Source of the DNA: JAZSQZ01 sp045538175
Lineage (GTDB): Bacteria > Bacillota > Clostridia > Christensenellales > UBA1242
Direction: 5' to 3'
DNA length: 49,227 bases
Assembly: GCA_045538175.1 (NCBI GenBank)
Contig: JAZSQZ010000014.1
Coordinates: 1 to 49,227, forward strand
Under the pieces are notes generated by a model. The model saw only the letters and a program-made list of their open reading frames with translations. It was not told where the DNA came from and did not search any database. Position 1 is the first letter of the stretch. Each line of letters opens with the position of its first letter. Below are positions 1 through 12,100 of this stretch, one piece after another. The position numbers and the translations under genes are program-made.

Positions 1-729
1 AATCATAATTCTATCAGCGTCACCATCGAAGGCAAAACCTATATCATACTTCTTTGCAATAACATAATTTTTTAACATTTCTAAGTTTGTTGCGCCACAG
101 TTTTTGTTGATGTTTTTGCCATCAATTGAAAAATTTATAAATGAAAGTTTTTTAAATTTATTTTTATCAAAAACCTTGTTTGCAATTTCAACTGCACCAC
201 CATTTGCGACATCTATACAAACTTTTAAATCGTAAAAATCTTTATCTAATTTGTCTTTTATAAAAGATATATATTTTTCTAACAAGTCTTCTCTATAATT
301 TATGTTGCCGATATTGTCAACTGCAACATAGTTATAGTCGTTTATTTTTTCTATAACACTTTCAAGGTCTGTTTCTTCCCTGTCGCTTAACTTATTGCCT
401 GTTATATCAAAGATTTTAATTCCGTTGTAAAAATAAGGGTTGTGACTTGCAGTAATCATTATACCAAAATCATAATTATCTTTTGTTATTTGTGCAAGCG
501 CTGGTGTTGAAGAAAGCCCCAAAACGTCAACCGAAACACCTTGTGAAATAAGACCAGATATAAGACTTAACATAAGCATATCGCCACTTATTCTTGTATC
601 TTTTGCAATTACAACTTTTGCGTATTGATTTTTAACCCCTAATGCTCTACCACATCTAAAGGCAATTTCAGGTGTTAAAAACTCATTTACAACACCACGA
701 ATACCATCTGTACCAAATAACTTTTTCAT
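1..729 (-). CDS. glmM: Phosphoglucosamine mutase GlmM, N-terminal part (runs off the window)
   Basis: This is the first 243 codons of phosphoglucosamine mutase, which interconverts glucosamine-6-phosphate and glucosamine-1-phosphate on the way to UDP-GlcNAc and peptidoglycan. The reading frame is open to base 1, so the C-terminal part lies outside the window. Seen directly: the family start FGTDGIRGVVN at residues 5-15, the phosphoserine loop ITASHNP, and the metal-binding loop DGDADR near the window edge. The ATG at 729 follows a GGAGGTA ribosome binding site at 731-737. The TASHNP and GTDGIRG signatures favour GlmM over a generic phosphomannomutase. It lies downstream of trxB, separated by a hairpin and a likely promoter. 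Confidence 0.93.
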   Translation of the reverse strand, partial: MKKLFGTDGIRGVVNEFLTPEIAFRCGRALGVKNQYAKVVIAKDTRISGDMLMLSLISGLISQGVSVDVLGLSSTPALAQITKDNYDFGIMITASHNPYFYNGIKIFDITGNKLSDREETDLESVIEKINDYNYVAVDNIGNINYREDLLEKYISFIKDKLDKDFYDLKVCIDVANGGAVEIANKVFDKNKFKKLSFINFSIDGKNINKNCGATNLEMLKNYVIAKKYDIGFAFDGDADRIMI

Positions 730-744
730 ATACCTCCAAACAAA

Positions 745-770
745 AAGACATAGGGTTTATCCTATGTCTT
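745..770 (-). terminator. Hairpin between trxB and glmM, likely trxB terminator
   Basis: A perfect 10-bp stem (745-754 with 761-770) and a 6-nt loop are followed on the minus strand by a U-rich run (TTTTTGTTTGG). It ends about 8 nt before the glmM ribosome binding site. It reads as the trxB terminator. Transcripts starting at the promoter at 780-809 would carry it at their very 5' end. Confidence 0.75.
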
Positions 771-779
771 ATTTTTTGT

Positions 780-809
780 ATTATATGAATTATTTTTTAA
801 ATAAGTTAA
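780..809 (-). promoter_or_regulatory. Candidate glmM promoter
   Basis: On the minus strand TTAACT (809-804) and TATAAT (785-780) are separated by 18 nt. The site overlaps the last codons of trxB, and the start point would fall just before the hairpin at 745-770. The -35 matches the consensus at 4 of 6 bases and the -10 at all 6. Confidence 0.5.
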
Positions 810-811
810 CT

Positions 812-1735
812 TTATAGTTTGTTTCTCTTGATATATTCAAAAGCTTTTGTTGCAGCAATTGCACCATCACTACAAGCACAAACAATTTGTCTTAAAGGAG
901 TGTTACGGATATCACCTGCAACATATACGCCTTCGAGATTTGTTTGCATATTTTCGTCACCGATAATATAACCACCTTCGTTAAGTTTTACATTTTTATC
1001 AACGACTTCTGTGTCAGGTCCACGACCAATAGCAACAAAAACACCATCAAGGTCAAGAGTTCTAACTTCGTTTGTAATTTTGTTTTGAACATCAAGAGAT
1101 TTGACAACTGTATCCCCTGTGAGTTTTACAGGAACAGAATTTAAAACAAGTTCGATATTAGCAGTTTCTCTTACTTGTTTTGCTAAAATTTCTTCACCCC
1201 TAAACTCATCACGTCTATGGATTAAGTAAACCTTTTTTGCAAGGTTTGATAGATATAAAGCATCTTCAAGTGCAGAGTTTCCACCACCAACAACAGCAAC
1301 AGTTTTTTCTTTAAACAAAGCGCCATCACAAGTTGCACAGTAACTGATACCACGACCGATATATTGTCTTTCGTTTTCTAAGTTTAATCTTCTTGCTGCA
1401 GCACCCATTGTGATAAGAACTGTTTTGCCTTTGTATTCTTCGCCAAAGCAAGTGACTGTTTTGATTTTTTCTGTAAGATTTGTGCTCTTAACTTCGTCAA
1501 AAGCAACTTCAACGCCAAGTGCTTGAACTTGTTCAAACATTTTTACTGATAAATCCATACCGGAAATAGTGATAAAACCTGGGTAATTTGCAACTTCATA
1601 AGTAGTAGCAACTGCACCACCTGGCAATCCTTTTTCGATCATGATAACATCCATACCTGCACGTTTTGCATAGATAGCTGCTGTCATACCACCAGGACCT
1701 CCACCCATAATAATAAGGTCATACACCTTTTCCAT
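812..1735 (-). CDS. trxB: Thioredoxin reductase (NADPH, FAD)
   Basis: This 307-residue protein is a low-molecular-weight thioredoxin reductase, which passes electrons from NADPH through FAD to thioredoxin in the cytoplasm. Visible motifs in order: FAD-binding GGGPGG near residue 11, the redox-active CATC at residues 133-136, the NADPH-binding loop GGGNSALEDA, the HRRDEFR motif, and the C-terminal FAD motif GVYVAGD. Length and domain order are standard. The ATG at 1735 has a TGGAGGTAA site directly upstream, and a good promoter lies 27-55 bp upstream. It appears to be a single-gene unit. In an anaerobe it serves thiol homeostasis; the class III reductase here does not use thioredoxin directly. 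Confidence 0.95.
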   Translation of the reverse strand: MEKVYDLIIMGGGPGGMTAAIYAKRAGMDVIMIEKGLPGGAVATTYEVANYPGFITISGMDLSVKMFEQVQALGVEVAFDEVKSTNLTEKIKTVTCFGEEYKGKTVLITMGAAARRLNLENERQYIGRGISYCATCDGALFKEKTVAVVGGGNSALEDALYLSNLAKKVYLIHRRDEFRGEEILAKQVRETANIELVLNSVPVKLTGDTVVKSLDVQNKITNEVRTLDLDGVFVAIGRGPDTEVVDKNVKLNEGGYIIGDENMQTNLEGVYVAGDIRNTPLRQIVCACSDGAIAATKAFEYIKRNKL

Positions 1736-1761
1736 AAAAATTTACCTCCAATTATATTTGT

Positions 1762-1790
1762 ATTATAGCATAGAAGTTTGCATTTGTAAA
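1762..1790 (-). promoter_or_regulatory. trxB promoter
   Basis: TTTACA (1790-1785) and TATAAT (1767-1762) on the minus strand are spaced by 17 nt, giving a 5/6 and a 6/6 match to the housekeeping sigma consensus just upstream of the trxB ribosome binding site. Confidence 0.7.
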
Positions 1791-1850
1791 AATAAATTTG
1801 TGCAATTTTCACATAAATATTTTAAAAATTTTTAAAAAATAAAACAAAAA

Positions 1851-1874
1851 AAGAAGGAAGAAAACTTCCTTCTT
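1851..1874 (-). terminator. Terminator of the rplM-rpsI operon
   Basis: A perfect 10-bp stem (1851-1860 with 1865-1874) and an AAAA loop on the plus strand are followed on the minus strand by a T-rich run. It lies 17 bp beyond the rpsI stop codon. Confidence 0.88.
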
Positions 1875-1890
1875 TTGAAAACCATAACAA

Positions 1891-2346
1891 TTATCTCTTT
1901 GAGAATTGTGGAGCTTTTCTTGCTTTCTTTAAGCCGTATTTCTTTCTTTCTTTCATACGTGAATCACGTGTTAATAAACCAGCTTTCTTAAGTGCTGCTT
2001 TGTATGTTTCGCTTTCTTTAACTAAAGCTCTTGCGATACCATGTCTAATAGCACCTGTTTGACCTGATAAGCCACCACCGAAAACGTTAACGATAACATC
2101 GTATTTGCCAACTGTTTCTGTAACAGCAAATGGTTGTCTAACAACGAGTTTCATTGTTTCAAGTTTTAAATATTCGTCAATATCACGGTTGTTGATTGTG
2201 ATTTTGCCTGTACCGTTGTCGTAAATTCTTACACGAGCAACAGCATCTTTTCTTCTACCTGTTGCAATGTATTGGCCTTTAGTTGCTTTTTTGCCTTTAA
2301 CAGTTTTAGCTGCAACTTTCTTGACTTCTTTAACTTCTTCTGCCAT
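1891..2346 (-). CDS. rpsI: Small ribosomal subunit protein S9
   Basis: Ribosomal protein S9 of the 30S head, whose C-terminal tail reaches the P site. The body GRRKDAVARVRIY, the GGGLSGQTGAIRHGIARAL segment and the conserved C-terminal end PQFSKR are all present. At 151 residues it is longer than the usual ~130 because of a ~24-residue basic N-terminal extension (EVKKVAAKTVKGKKATKG). Its ATG overlaps the rplM stop codon in a TAATG arrangement, so the two genes are translationally coupled. It is the second gene of the rplM-rpsI operon. Confidence 0.96.
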   Translation of the reverse strand: MAEEVKEVKKVAAKTVKGKKATKGQYIATGRRKDAVARVRIYDNGTGKITINNRDIDEYLKLETMKLVVRQPFAVTETVGKYDVIVNVFGGGLSGQTGAIRHGIARALVKESETYKAALKKAGLLTRDSRMKERKKYGLKKARKAPQFSKR

Positions 2347-2789
2347 TATGCTCTTTCTCCTTTTAACTTAATAACTTCTGGTTTTTGAGCTTCGTGGTTG
2401 TGGTTTGCATCTTTGTAAACACGAAGTTTTTTAATCATCTTTCTTCCAAGAGAGTTTTTAGGAAGCATACCTTTAACTGCTTCTTTAACAGCAAGATCAG
2501 ATTTAGTTCTTAAAAGTTCGTCATAACCAACTTCTTTAAGACCACCAACATAACCTGAATAAGTATAGTGTTTCTTTTGTTGTAACTTCTTACCTGTAAG
2601 AACAACTTTATCACTATTGATAACGATAACATAATCCCCGGTGTCAACGTGTGGTGTGAATTCTGGTTTGTTTTTGCCACGAAGAATTGTAGCAACTTGA
2701 GTTGCAAGTCTTCCAAGAGGCATATTTGTAGCATCAACTACATACCATTTTTGTTCCACTGTTGAAGGGTTTGCCATAAATGTTTTCAT
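2346..2789 (-). CDS. rplM: Large ribosomal subunit protein L13
   Basis: Ribosomal protein L13, an early 50S assembly protein, 147 residues. Recognised by WYVVDATNMPLGRLAT, GKNKPEFTPHVDTGDYVIVIN and GMLPKNSLGRKM. It is the first gene of the conserved L13-S9 operon. The ATG at 2789 follows a GGAGG site. A strong promoter and a folded leader lie upstream. Length is normal. Confidence 0.97.
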   Translation of the reverse strand: MKTFMANPSTVEQKWYVVDATNMPLGRLATQVATILRGKNKPEFTPHVDTGDYVIVINSDKVVLTGKKLQQKKHYTYSGYVGGLKEVGYDELLRTKSDLAVKEAVKGMLPKNSLGRKMIKKLRVYKDANHNHEAQKPEVIKLKGERA

Positions 2790-2813
2790 AAATATAATTC
2801 CTCCAAAGTTTTT

Positions 2814-2882
2814 GTGTTTTTACACTTAAATGAAAATTTATCGCAATCTCTCGGGGCTAAGCGATAGACTACTAAAATTTAA
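2814..2882 (-). promoter_or_regulatory. Structured 5' leader of rplM (candidate L13 autoregulatory leader)
   Basis: The untranslated leader can fold into nested stems: outer TTAAAT/ATTTAA (2882-2877 with 2831-2826) and inner TATCGC/GCGATA (2866-2861 with 2844-2839), enclosing a 16-nt loop with a CCCCGAGAG stretch. A small GTGT/ACAC hairpin follows at 2825-2814. Leaders that let L13 repress its own operon are known in Firmicutes. Assigning this one to that class is inference from position and fold. Confidence 0.5.
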
Positions 2883-2889
2883 CTCAAAT

Positions 2890-2918
2890 ATTGTATTACA
2901 TAAAAGCAAAATTGTCAA
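2890..2918 (-). promoter_or_regulatory. rplM-rpsI promoter
   Basis: On the minus strand TTGACA (2918-2913), a 17-nt spacer and TACAAT (2895-2890) form a near-consensus housekeeping promoter. Predicted start is near 2883, at the base of the leader stem. Confidence 0.85.
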
Positions 2919-3101
2919 GTGAAAAGTAAAAAATTTTTTTATAAAAATAAAACCGAAATATCTTTAAATTTTCCTAACACTTCCCTTTGTTTTCTAAGGC
3001 TTTTTATATCAAAAACTATCTTAAATTTAATCGTTTACATATTTAATAAGATAGCACCATAGTTTATATAATCAAAAATATAAAACACTAAAACAATAAA
3101 A
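2919..3101. other. AT-rich gap with no recognised feature
   Basis: Between the rplM promoter and the terminator of the giant gene there is about 180 bp of AT-rich DNA. No open frame with a ribosome binding site, no RNA fold and no repeat was recognised in it. Confidence 0.6.
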
Positions 3102-3129
3102 AAAGAACTTTAATTTCTTAAAGTTCTTT
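3102..3129 (-). terminator. Terminator of the giant surface-protein gene
   Basis: A perfect 12-bp stem (3102-3113 with 3118-3129) and a 4-nt loop are followed on the minus strand by a T-rich run. It lies 8 bp after the stop codon at 3138. Confidence 0.87.
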
Positions 3130-3137
3130 CTTTATTT

Positions 3138-6100
3138 TTATTCATACCCAAAAACCGGATACAAGGTCATATTTTCTGTCAAACCTTTAACTAAAGCAGT
3201 TGCTGAGTATTCCATATCAAACCCACCATCAACAGTTGTCCAACCTAAGAATGTTGCTCCACTATCGGTTGAAGTAAAGCCTGTGCATTCTGGGGTTATA
3301 AACATACTATTTGAATAAAGGTGTCGTTGAGTCATACTACCTGTACTTGCGTTGTTTGCAAATGAAACTGTTATTGTAAACATATCATTTCCGTGACTTG
3401 CAAAGTATGGAAGACCATTGTTATACAACTCTGCACTCTTCCAAACTGAAGTTGCCCAAGTTCCAGAGTAGATTGCGTCACTACTGAAGTTTCTAAGTTT
3501 TGCTAGCAAATCGTCGAAGTTTGCACTGCTTGTTGTAATGTGAGCATCTTCTGAACCAACAGCTCTGTTTCTTGCATTACCAACGTTGTTTGTATAGAAG
3601 TTTGTTGTACCGATATCATAGTTTTCGGTAGGCTTTTGAAGACCACCAACAAGACCACCAGCATTATCGCTCATAGCGTTTGTTGAGTAGTTAACAAGAC
3701 CAGCGTTATAAGATTTTGTAATTGTAATCTTGTTTGTTGAGTTATTGTTATAAGCAAAACCTACAAGACCACCGATATTGATTGCAACAGATGAATCAAC
3801 ATAACCGTAAAGTTTACCTACGTTGAAACTGTTTGCAACTGTGACTTTATCAGTATAACCAATAAGACCACCTAAGTGTGTTGTCTTTGTTGTTGATGTG
3901 TTGATAAATGCAGCATTATATGAAGTTGCTACAGAAACACTAGCGTTGTGTTTTGTATCTTGCAATCTACCAACAAGGCCACCAACACCTTGAACACCTG
4001 TTGATGTTGTATTGATTGTACCAATGTTGTAACAGTTTGCAAATGAAAGTGTTTTTGCAGTGTTGTTTGTTTGGTCTGAACCACCAACAAGACCACCAAC
4101 AAATGCATAATATGAACTTGTTGTTACAGAGATGTTTGCAAAGTTGATTGATGTGTTGATTGTTGTTCCACTTGCAGCACCTGTATCAAATCCAGCAAGG
4201 ATACCACCAACTATTTTTGGAGAGTTACCATTGACTGTAATTGAAGCATAGTTTCTAGAATTTACAATGCTTGTGCCTGTGCCAACAACTCTACCAACAA
4301 TACCACCAACGTAAACAACGTCTGCGCCTGTATATGTTGATGTGATTGAACCGTTCATTGTACAGTTTTCAATCTTACCATTTCCTGCAAGAGTTGTAAC
4401 AAGACCTGCATAATACTTACCATTATTTGATAAGATTGTTGCTCTGTCATTATAACCGTTAAGGTTTTTGATTGTACCATAAACAACATTAAATGGACAT
4501 GAACTTTCGTATAGGGTAAATCTATAGCCGTTTCCGTCGTATACTCCACGGAACTCTGAAATTGCAGGGATATTATCAGTAAGTGTTGAACCATTTCCAT
4601 TGTCAGTCATATTTGCAACTTGCTTGTAATATACCCCTTCGGTTGCACCGTATGCTACAACGAACTTTCTCCAAGTTGTATAGTTGTTGATTTCGTATGG
4701 GTGTGCAGCTGTACCATCGCCCTTATACCATACAGCATAAATATTCTTGCTTGAAGTATTTGCGCTGATAATATAGCAGTCTAAGTATGATGGAGAACCA
4801 CCATTACTTGTTGCCCAACCAGCAAATGTATAACCACTTGCACTAAAGATTGTATCAACTGTAATGTAACTGCTACCATAACTTATTTTATGTACGATAC
4901 TTGCGTTACCCCTTGCGTTATCAACAAGTGTGATTGATATATCAAATGTAGCAGCTTCGTCTGTAATCTTAAGATAAGGAAGACCACTGTTGTAAGCTGC
5001 ATCAACCTTCCAAGTATTTGTGAAGTCCCAAGCATTTGTTGCACTTGTGTAGAATGCTGAACTTGTGCTCTTAAGGTTGTTATACATTGTGACATAATTC
5101 ATTGAATTTCCACCGGTTTGTGCACCGTTGTATGAGAAGTTAACTCCACTTGTTGTTGACCAAATAATATTTGACCAATAAGTACCTGTAACGGTAAATG
5201 TAGCACTACCACCCTTATTACCAAGGACACCACCAAGTCTTCTGTTAGTTGAGTTTGATTCAATTGCACCACCTGCATAAACGTTTGACATTACTGTGCT
5301 TGATGTAATGTTTTGTGAAGCGATAATACCTGCAGCATATGCAACGCCGTTTGATGTTGTCATAACTCTACCGATATTGAAACTATCTCTCATAGTATAA
5401 CCAACAGTTACACCAACAAGACCACCTGCATAACTTGTTCCACTTGTTGCTGAAGCAGCAACAGCGCCTGCGTTGTATGAGTTAAGAATTGTCAAACTTG
5501 AACTTGAGTTACCAACAAGACCACCTGCATATGGGCTGTTTGTTGTACAAGCAGCTTCTATGTTTGCAGCGCTAAATGAATTGCTTATTGTAAGTGAAGC
5601 TGATGCGCTACCAACAAGACCACCTGCATATGGAGTTGAGTTTGATGATGAAACATTGATATTTCCTGAGTTGTATGAAGTTGTGATTGTTGCAGAGCCA
5701 GAAGCGATAGTACCAATTAAACCACCAACTTTACCAACATTTGTTACAGGAGCAACAATATCAACCATATTTCTACAATTTGTAATAGTGAGCGTTGCTG
5801 AACTTCCACCAAGAATACCACCAATGTTGGCAGCTTCTCTAATGCTTGTTGCTTCGATAATGCCTTTTGCAGTGCAGTTTATAATTGAAACTGTACCACT
5901 AGCACTACCTGCAATACCACCGATATACATATTATATGTGCTTGGTTTTACACTTGCGCCATAAGTTGTTGTAGAATTTGAAATGTATGCACCATTTTCT
6001 GCTAAAGCGACCATACCAACATAGTATGTACCACTTGTGTATGTTAATGAGTTAACATCACTTACAGTCCATGTACAATTGTCGACTGTGCCATTAAGAA

Positions 6101-9100
6101 CTGATGCTAAACCCCCCTTTCTTACATGATAGTGTCCATAACCATTGAGCATTGAATAATATGGATAATATCCAAGATTACCATTATGGACAAGGTTGAG
6201 ATTTTTAACTGTTGCACCACTCTTAATTGTCTTAAACAATGAATATGAACCACCTGATAATGTGATAGTATAACTTCCACCATCATATATACCATAGAAA
6301 TCCCATGGTTGTAAGATTGTACTGTTGTGTGTAGCTGTACCAGAAATGTTTGTTGTTTGTTTGTAATATGTGCCAGGAATTAAGGCCTTTTTATAAACAA
6401 ACTCATTCCATAATGTTGTTGAAGAAATTTCATATGGATATGTACTTGTGCCATCACCTACTGCCCATACTGCATAGAAAGTTTTTGGAGTATCAAGTTT
6501 TACACATTCGTTTGTGTCGTATTCAACAGTGGTTGCACCTGCTGTTGTTGACCAACCAATGATTGTATAACCTGTTCTTGTAAATACATATGAAGGCATA
6601 ATAACTGCTTTACCTTCTGCAACAGTTGTTGATGTTGTTGAAGGTGTTCCGTAGTTACTGTTAAATGTAGCAGTTGTTGAAGATGAAATTTCTGTTGGAA
6701 TTTTTAATGTTGGTAGTCCATTATTGCTAGTTCCCATTGAATTCCATTTCATTGAATCCCAAGTAGAATAAATTGCATTGCTTGAGTTCTTAATCAAATC
6801 CATAATGCTCTTTTGTGACATACCTGTGCCACTAAGAACTGTAGAACTTGAATCAGATCTTACAGCAGTTCTTATTTCGCCTGAAACATCGTTTGCCCAA
6901 CCGATATTTGTACCTGTTGGTGTGTTTGATGCATAGTTAGCAATCAAGCCACCTGCATAGATATCTTGGAATGTAAGATTTGCAACTTTATAATTTACTG
7001 CACCAGCATTATAAACATAACTTAAAGTTGTTTTTGTTTCTGAATATCCCAAGATGCCTGCAACCATAAGTGTACATGCTTTTGAACCTGTTGCATTTTC
7101 GGTTGCTCTTGTAATTTCTGCATAAACATTAGCAAAGTTGTATGAATTTTTGATTTCAACAGTTGTTGAAGAACCAAGTAAACCACCTGCTCTTGCACCT
7201 GTTGTACCGATAGCTTTGACTGTACCTGAGTTGTAACAATTTGTAATTGTACCACTTCCAAATGTACCAATCAAACCACCTGAAATCATTGTAACTTCGG
7301 TTGTACCTGTGTATGTTACTACACCATCTACGATACCTGTGTTGTAGCAGTCAGCAAGTGTAAGGTTATTGCCTGTATGACCACCTAAACCACCAAAGTA
7401 GTTTGTACCACTATTCCAAGTAAATTCAAGGTTGCCGATATTAAATGATTTTTCAACTAAAGAGTTGTGATAGATACGTCCAAACAATCCACCTACAAAT
7501 CCATAGTTACCGGTTTTATCTTCGATTCTATGAATTTCTCCGGCGTTGTAACATTCTGACATTGTTGTAGTACCTTTGTTTTCGCCTAAGATGCCACCTG
7601 CATAAGTATATTGTGCACCTGAGATATCAAGTTCGCCCATATTGCTACAGTTTGTAACAGTAAGTTCTGAAGTTGAGTCTAAGAAACCAATTATACCTGC
7701 AACACGTGTATTGTATCCACCACTTGCACTATATACATATATTTTTGCATCGTTTTTCGAATCTGTAATAGTTGATTTAACACCTGTACCAGCGCCACCG
7801 ATAATGCCCGCAACATTGTGTGCTGTTGCTGCTGTTGTTGAAATTTCGCCTGTATTTATTGCATTTTCAACTGTGATTGTTGCTGTGTTATAAACATAAC
7901 CAACAAGACCACCAATATCGCTTACGCAGTTTGTTGATGTAACTGCACCTGAGTTTGTAAACATATCAATTTCTACAACTGCAGTTGTGTTTACATAACC
8001 GATTGCACCACCGATATATACGTGGTGAGCTGTGCCTGATGTTGATGTTGTAACAAAACTTCCTGTGTTTGTTGAGCCATCAATCTTAACACCACTATCT
8101 GCAAAACCAACAAGACCACCAAGGTATGTTTCGTTTTTGCCGTTGATTGTGAATTTTGCACTGTTTGTACAACCAATAATTTCTGAACCTGCATAAGCCA
8201 TAGCTGCCAAACCACCACAGTAAAGTGTTGATGTAACAGTAAGTTCTGTGTCGGTTGTAAATTTACAGTTATTCAATTTGCCATAAAGATTTAAGCAAAT
8301 ACCACCGAAGTAAGAATATGTTGAGAAATGGAAGTAATTTGCAACAACTTCGAAGTTTGAAATGGTTGCAGTTTCGGTAACTTTATCAAATGGAGCACAA
8401 CCCTTAAACATTGTGATTGTTTTGTTGTTTCCATCATATTTACCAGCAAACTCTTCAATTCTTAAAAGTTGTCCTTCTTCTGTTTCTGTAATATGACTTT
8501 CTTGTTGATAGTAAATTGTATCATCTGGAGCATAGAAACCTACGACGTTGTTCCAATCTTTGATTGTATTGATCTTAAATGGAACTGCTTGTGTGCCGTA
8601 ACCTGCAATCCATACACCATACAAGTTAAGGTCGCTTTCAAGTGGTTCGAATATAAATTTGTCTTCATACTCGACTTCTCCATCAGGAGTAAGTGACCAA
8701 CCAACAAATGTGTAGTAATTTACAGTGTAGATTGTTTCTAATTGATAATCTTTGTTGATAATTGAATATTTCTTTGTAACTTCTTCTTGACCTGGGAAGT
8801 TTTTATTGTATGTAATTTCGTATGCCCAAATTGCATATAAGTATACATTTGAATTTTCAACAGGAATAAGTTCGACACCGAAATCTTTTGAATAGATTGT
8901 GCCTGTGCCATTAGGGCTTGCACACCATCCATAGAATGTTAAACCTGTTCTTGTTGCGATATACGCATCTGTAAGTGTAAGAGATTCGTATGTGTATACT
9001 TTTGTTGGTTCTGGTGGGTTTGCACCACCGTTTGCATCAAAAGTGATTGTGACTGTATCTCTTGTCCAGATAGCATAAAGTGTGATTGTATAAATTTCGC

Positions 9101-12100
9101 TTTCAAGTCTTGCATCGCTGATGTTTACTTTGTATTCCTCTTCGCCTTTTGTTGCAAGTCTGTCTAAGCTCCAACCTGCAAATGAATATCTTGATCTTGA
9201 CATTCCACCTTGGTCGATTGCGATAATGTCGCCTTGGTTATAAACAGAATTTATAACAGGAGCATTGCCTTCGCCACCGTTTTTATCAAGCTCGACAACA
9301 ATTGCTGTTGCAATCCATTGTGCATAGTAAGTTGTGTTGCTTGGAAGGTCTGCAACACCTGTGTTTCTTGTAATTTGTGTACCACCTACGTTTTGTGTGT
9401 ACCAACCTTTAAACTCGTAACCAAGTCTTGTTGGTTGAATCAATGCGTCATCAAGTTTTCCTTCGAAGTATCCATACATACTGTTGTATGTAACGACACT
9501 TGTTGCTTTTCTTTGACTGCTTGTTTCGTAGTGGTCAGTATAATTCCAAGTGTTACTTCCACCGTCAGCGTTTTCAGCACTCCAAGTAATTACATAAGTT
9601 TTGATTAAGTAATTTGCAGTGATTGTTTTGCTTTCAGTGATATTTGTTGAGTCACTTGACCAACCCATAAAGTTGTAACCTGTTCTACCATCTGCAGCAG
9701 GGATATCACCTAATGGGACATCTGCGCCGTGGTTAACTTCAAGTTGTTTTGTAAGTTCGGTTGCACCCATATAGTATCTATAGATAATGCTATATGTATT
9801 GATTTTTACACCTTCGACAGTTAAGATATGGTCGTTTGTGATATCTTCAATTGTATATAGACCATCGCTTGTCAATGATGTTTGAATTTCTGCACCATCA
9901 AGTTTTAACTTATAAGTATCAAGAGATTGTGTATAACCTTCAAGAAGTACAAATTGCAATGTGAATGTTCCACCGTGATATACAGGAGAAGCACTACCTG
10001 TGTATGCTTGAAGTTTGTAACCTGTTTGATAGTTAGGAATTGAAATTGTATATTGATTCATCTTAACATTTTCAACAGTGATTACTTGGTCAGCACGAAT
10101 ATTTTGAATTGTATATTCGTCGTTTGCAATACCTACAGGGTTGCCGTTAACTCTAACGGTGTAACTTGAACGATTGTATGCATCTTCAAGTTCGAAAGTG
10201 AAACCACAACTTGAACCATAGTCGACTGTTCCTGTAGCACCTGCTTTAAATGCAAGTTTATAACCGATTTGGTCAAGTGCGTCTGGAATAATAACTTGGT
10301 AAGTGTTAAGTTTTACATCTTCGACTGTAACTGTTTTGTCTTCTTTGATGTTTTTGATTGTATATTGTCCATCATTTAATATAACCTTTTCACCATTTAC
10401 TCTAACAACAGGTGTTGACTTATTAAATGCTGTGCTAAGTGATAAAGTAAATGTATATTCTTTGTTATACAATACAGGAGATGAACTTCCTGTTGCAGGA
10501 CCTATACTGTAACCTGTTTGGACTGCTGGAAGAATAATGTCATACTTATTCATTTCAACGCCTTCGACTGTTACTTCTACGTCTGCTCTAATTGTTTGAA
10601 TTTCGAACTCTAAATCAGCGTTAAGGTTAATAGGTTCGCCATCAAGGTAAACAACATAATTTGAATCTGTATAACCTTCATTGAGTGAGAACTTAAATGT
10701 AAAGTTATCATCATACTCAACAGGGCTTGTGCTACCTGTTTTTGCAACAAGTGTGTAACCTTCGCCTGTTCTTAATGTAACTGTATATAAGTTCTTTGTT
10801 ACGCCTGTGATTTCTACATTTTGATGTTGTGTTACGTTTTTGATTGTAAATCTGCCACCTGCTTCGAACAATGAAATTCCGTTTGCTTTTACAGAAATTT
10901 GTGATTCGCTGTAAGGTGGAAGAAGTGTTACTTTAAACGCAAAGTCTTCACCGTGAGTTATCTTATTGTTGATATTTGTTAAAGATGCTAACTCGTAACC
11001 ATTTGTTGTTGTTGGGAATGTAATTGTGTAAACGTTTTTGGTTACCCCTATAACTGTGATTACTTTGTGTTCTTTGATGTTTGTGATTGTGTAGCCACCT
11101 GCAACAAGTGACGCTTTTATGCTGACATCGTTTATCAAAACATCGTAATTTGATTGATTGTATTCTTCTTTAAGTGTGAACTTAAATGCGAAACTTTCGC
11201 CCCATTCAACAGGAGATTCGCTACCCGATTGTGGAATCAAGTTGTAACCTTCGCCTGCAGTTAATGTGACGTTGTAAAGGTTCTTTGTTACGCCTGAAAC
11301 TGTGATTACCTTATCTTCTTTAATATCTGCGATTTGATATTTCCAATTTGTTAAAGAAATTGCAGAGTCGTTGATTTTGATAATCATAATTGCAGCAGAA
11401 TCGCTATATGCTTCTTCCAAGTTGAATTGGAATTGGAATATACCACCATAGATAACAGGTGAAGAGAAACCTGCAACTGTTTCTATCTTATAACCAACTT
11501 GTCTTGTTGGGAATGTGATAGTGTAAGTGTTTACAGTGATATTTAAAACTTTGATAACTTGATCTTCTTTAACATTACTTAAGATGTATGTGCCAGCAGC
11601 TGCTGAAACTTCTACATCGTTTGCTGTGATTGTAAAGTTTGATCTGTCGTGTTTTTCGTCAAGAGCGATTGTGAATTGGAATGTTGAACCGTGTGTAACA
11701 GTTGTGCTTTGACCTGCAACAGGAGTGATTGTATAGCCTTGGTCAAGTTCTTGTGGATATGAAACTGTATAAGTGTTAAGTGTAACGTTTATAACATAGA
11801 TATCCTTGTTTGACTTGATGTTTGAAAGCAAGTATCTGCTACCTGTAATTTCTAGTGTTTGGTCGTCTTCTGCACCGGTTGTTCTGTATCTTACGGTATA
11901 ATTTGATTTTGTGTATCCTTCAAGTAAAGATACATTAAATTCGTAAGCATTGCCGAATTCTACAATATAACCTTCTGTGATAGGTGTATAGTTATAACCT
12001 GTACCTGTAATTAAGTTGATTTTGTAAGTGTTTACAACAACATTTTCGACTGTGATTGTTTGATGTGCTTTAATACCTGAAATCTTATAGAGTGTGCTAC

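Noticed and set aside
5473..5964. 163-residue plus-strand open frame inside the giant gene
   Set aside because: It is antisense to a continuous repeat-coding frame, has no ribosome binding site, and its low-complexity repeats mirror the GLUG-coding strand.
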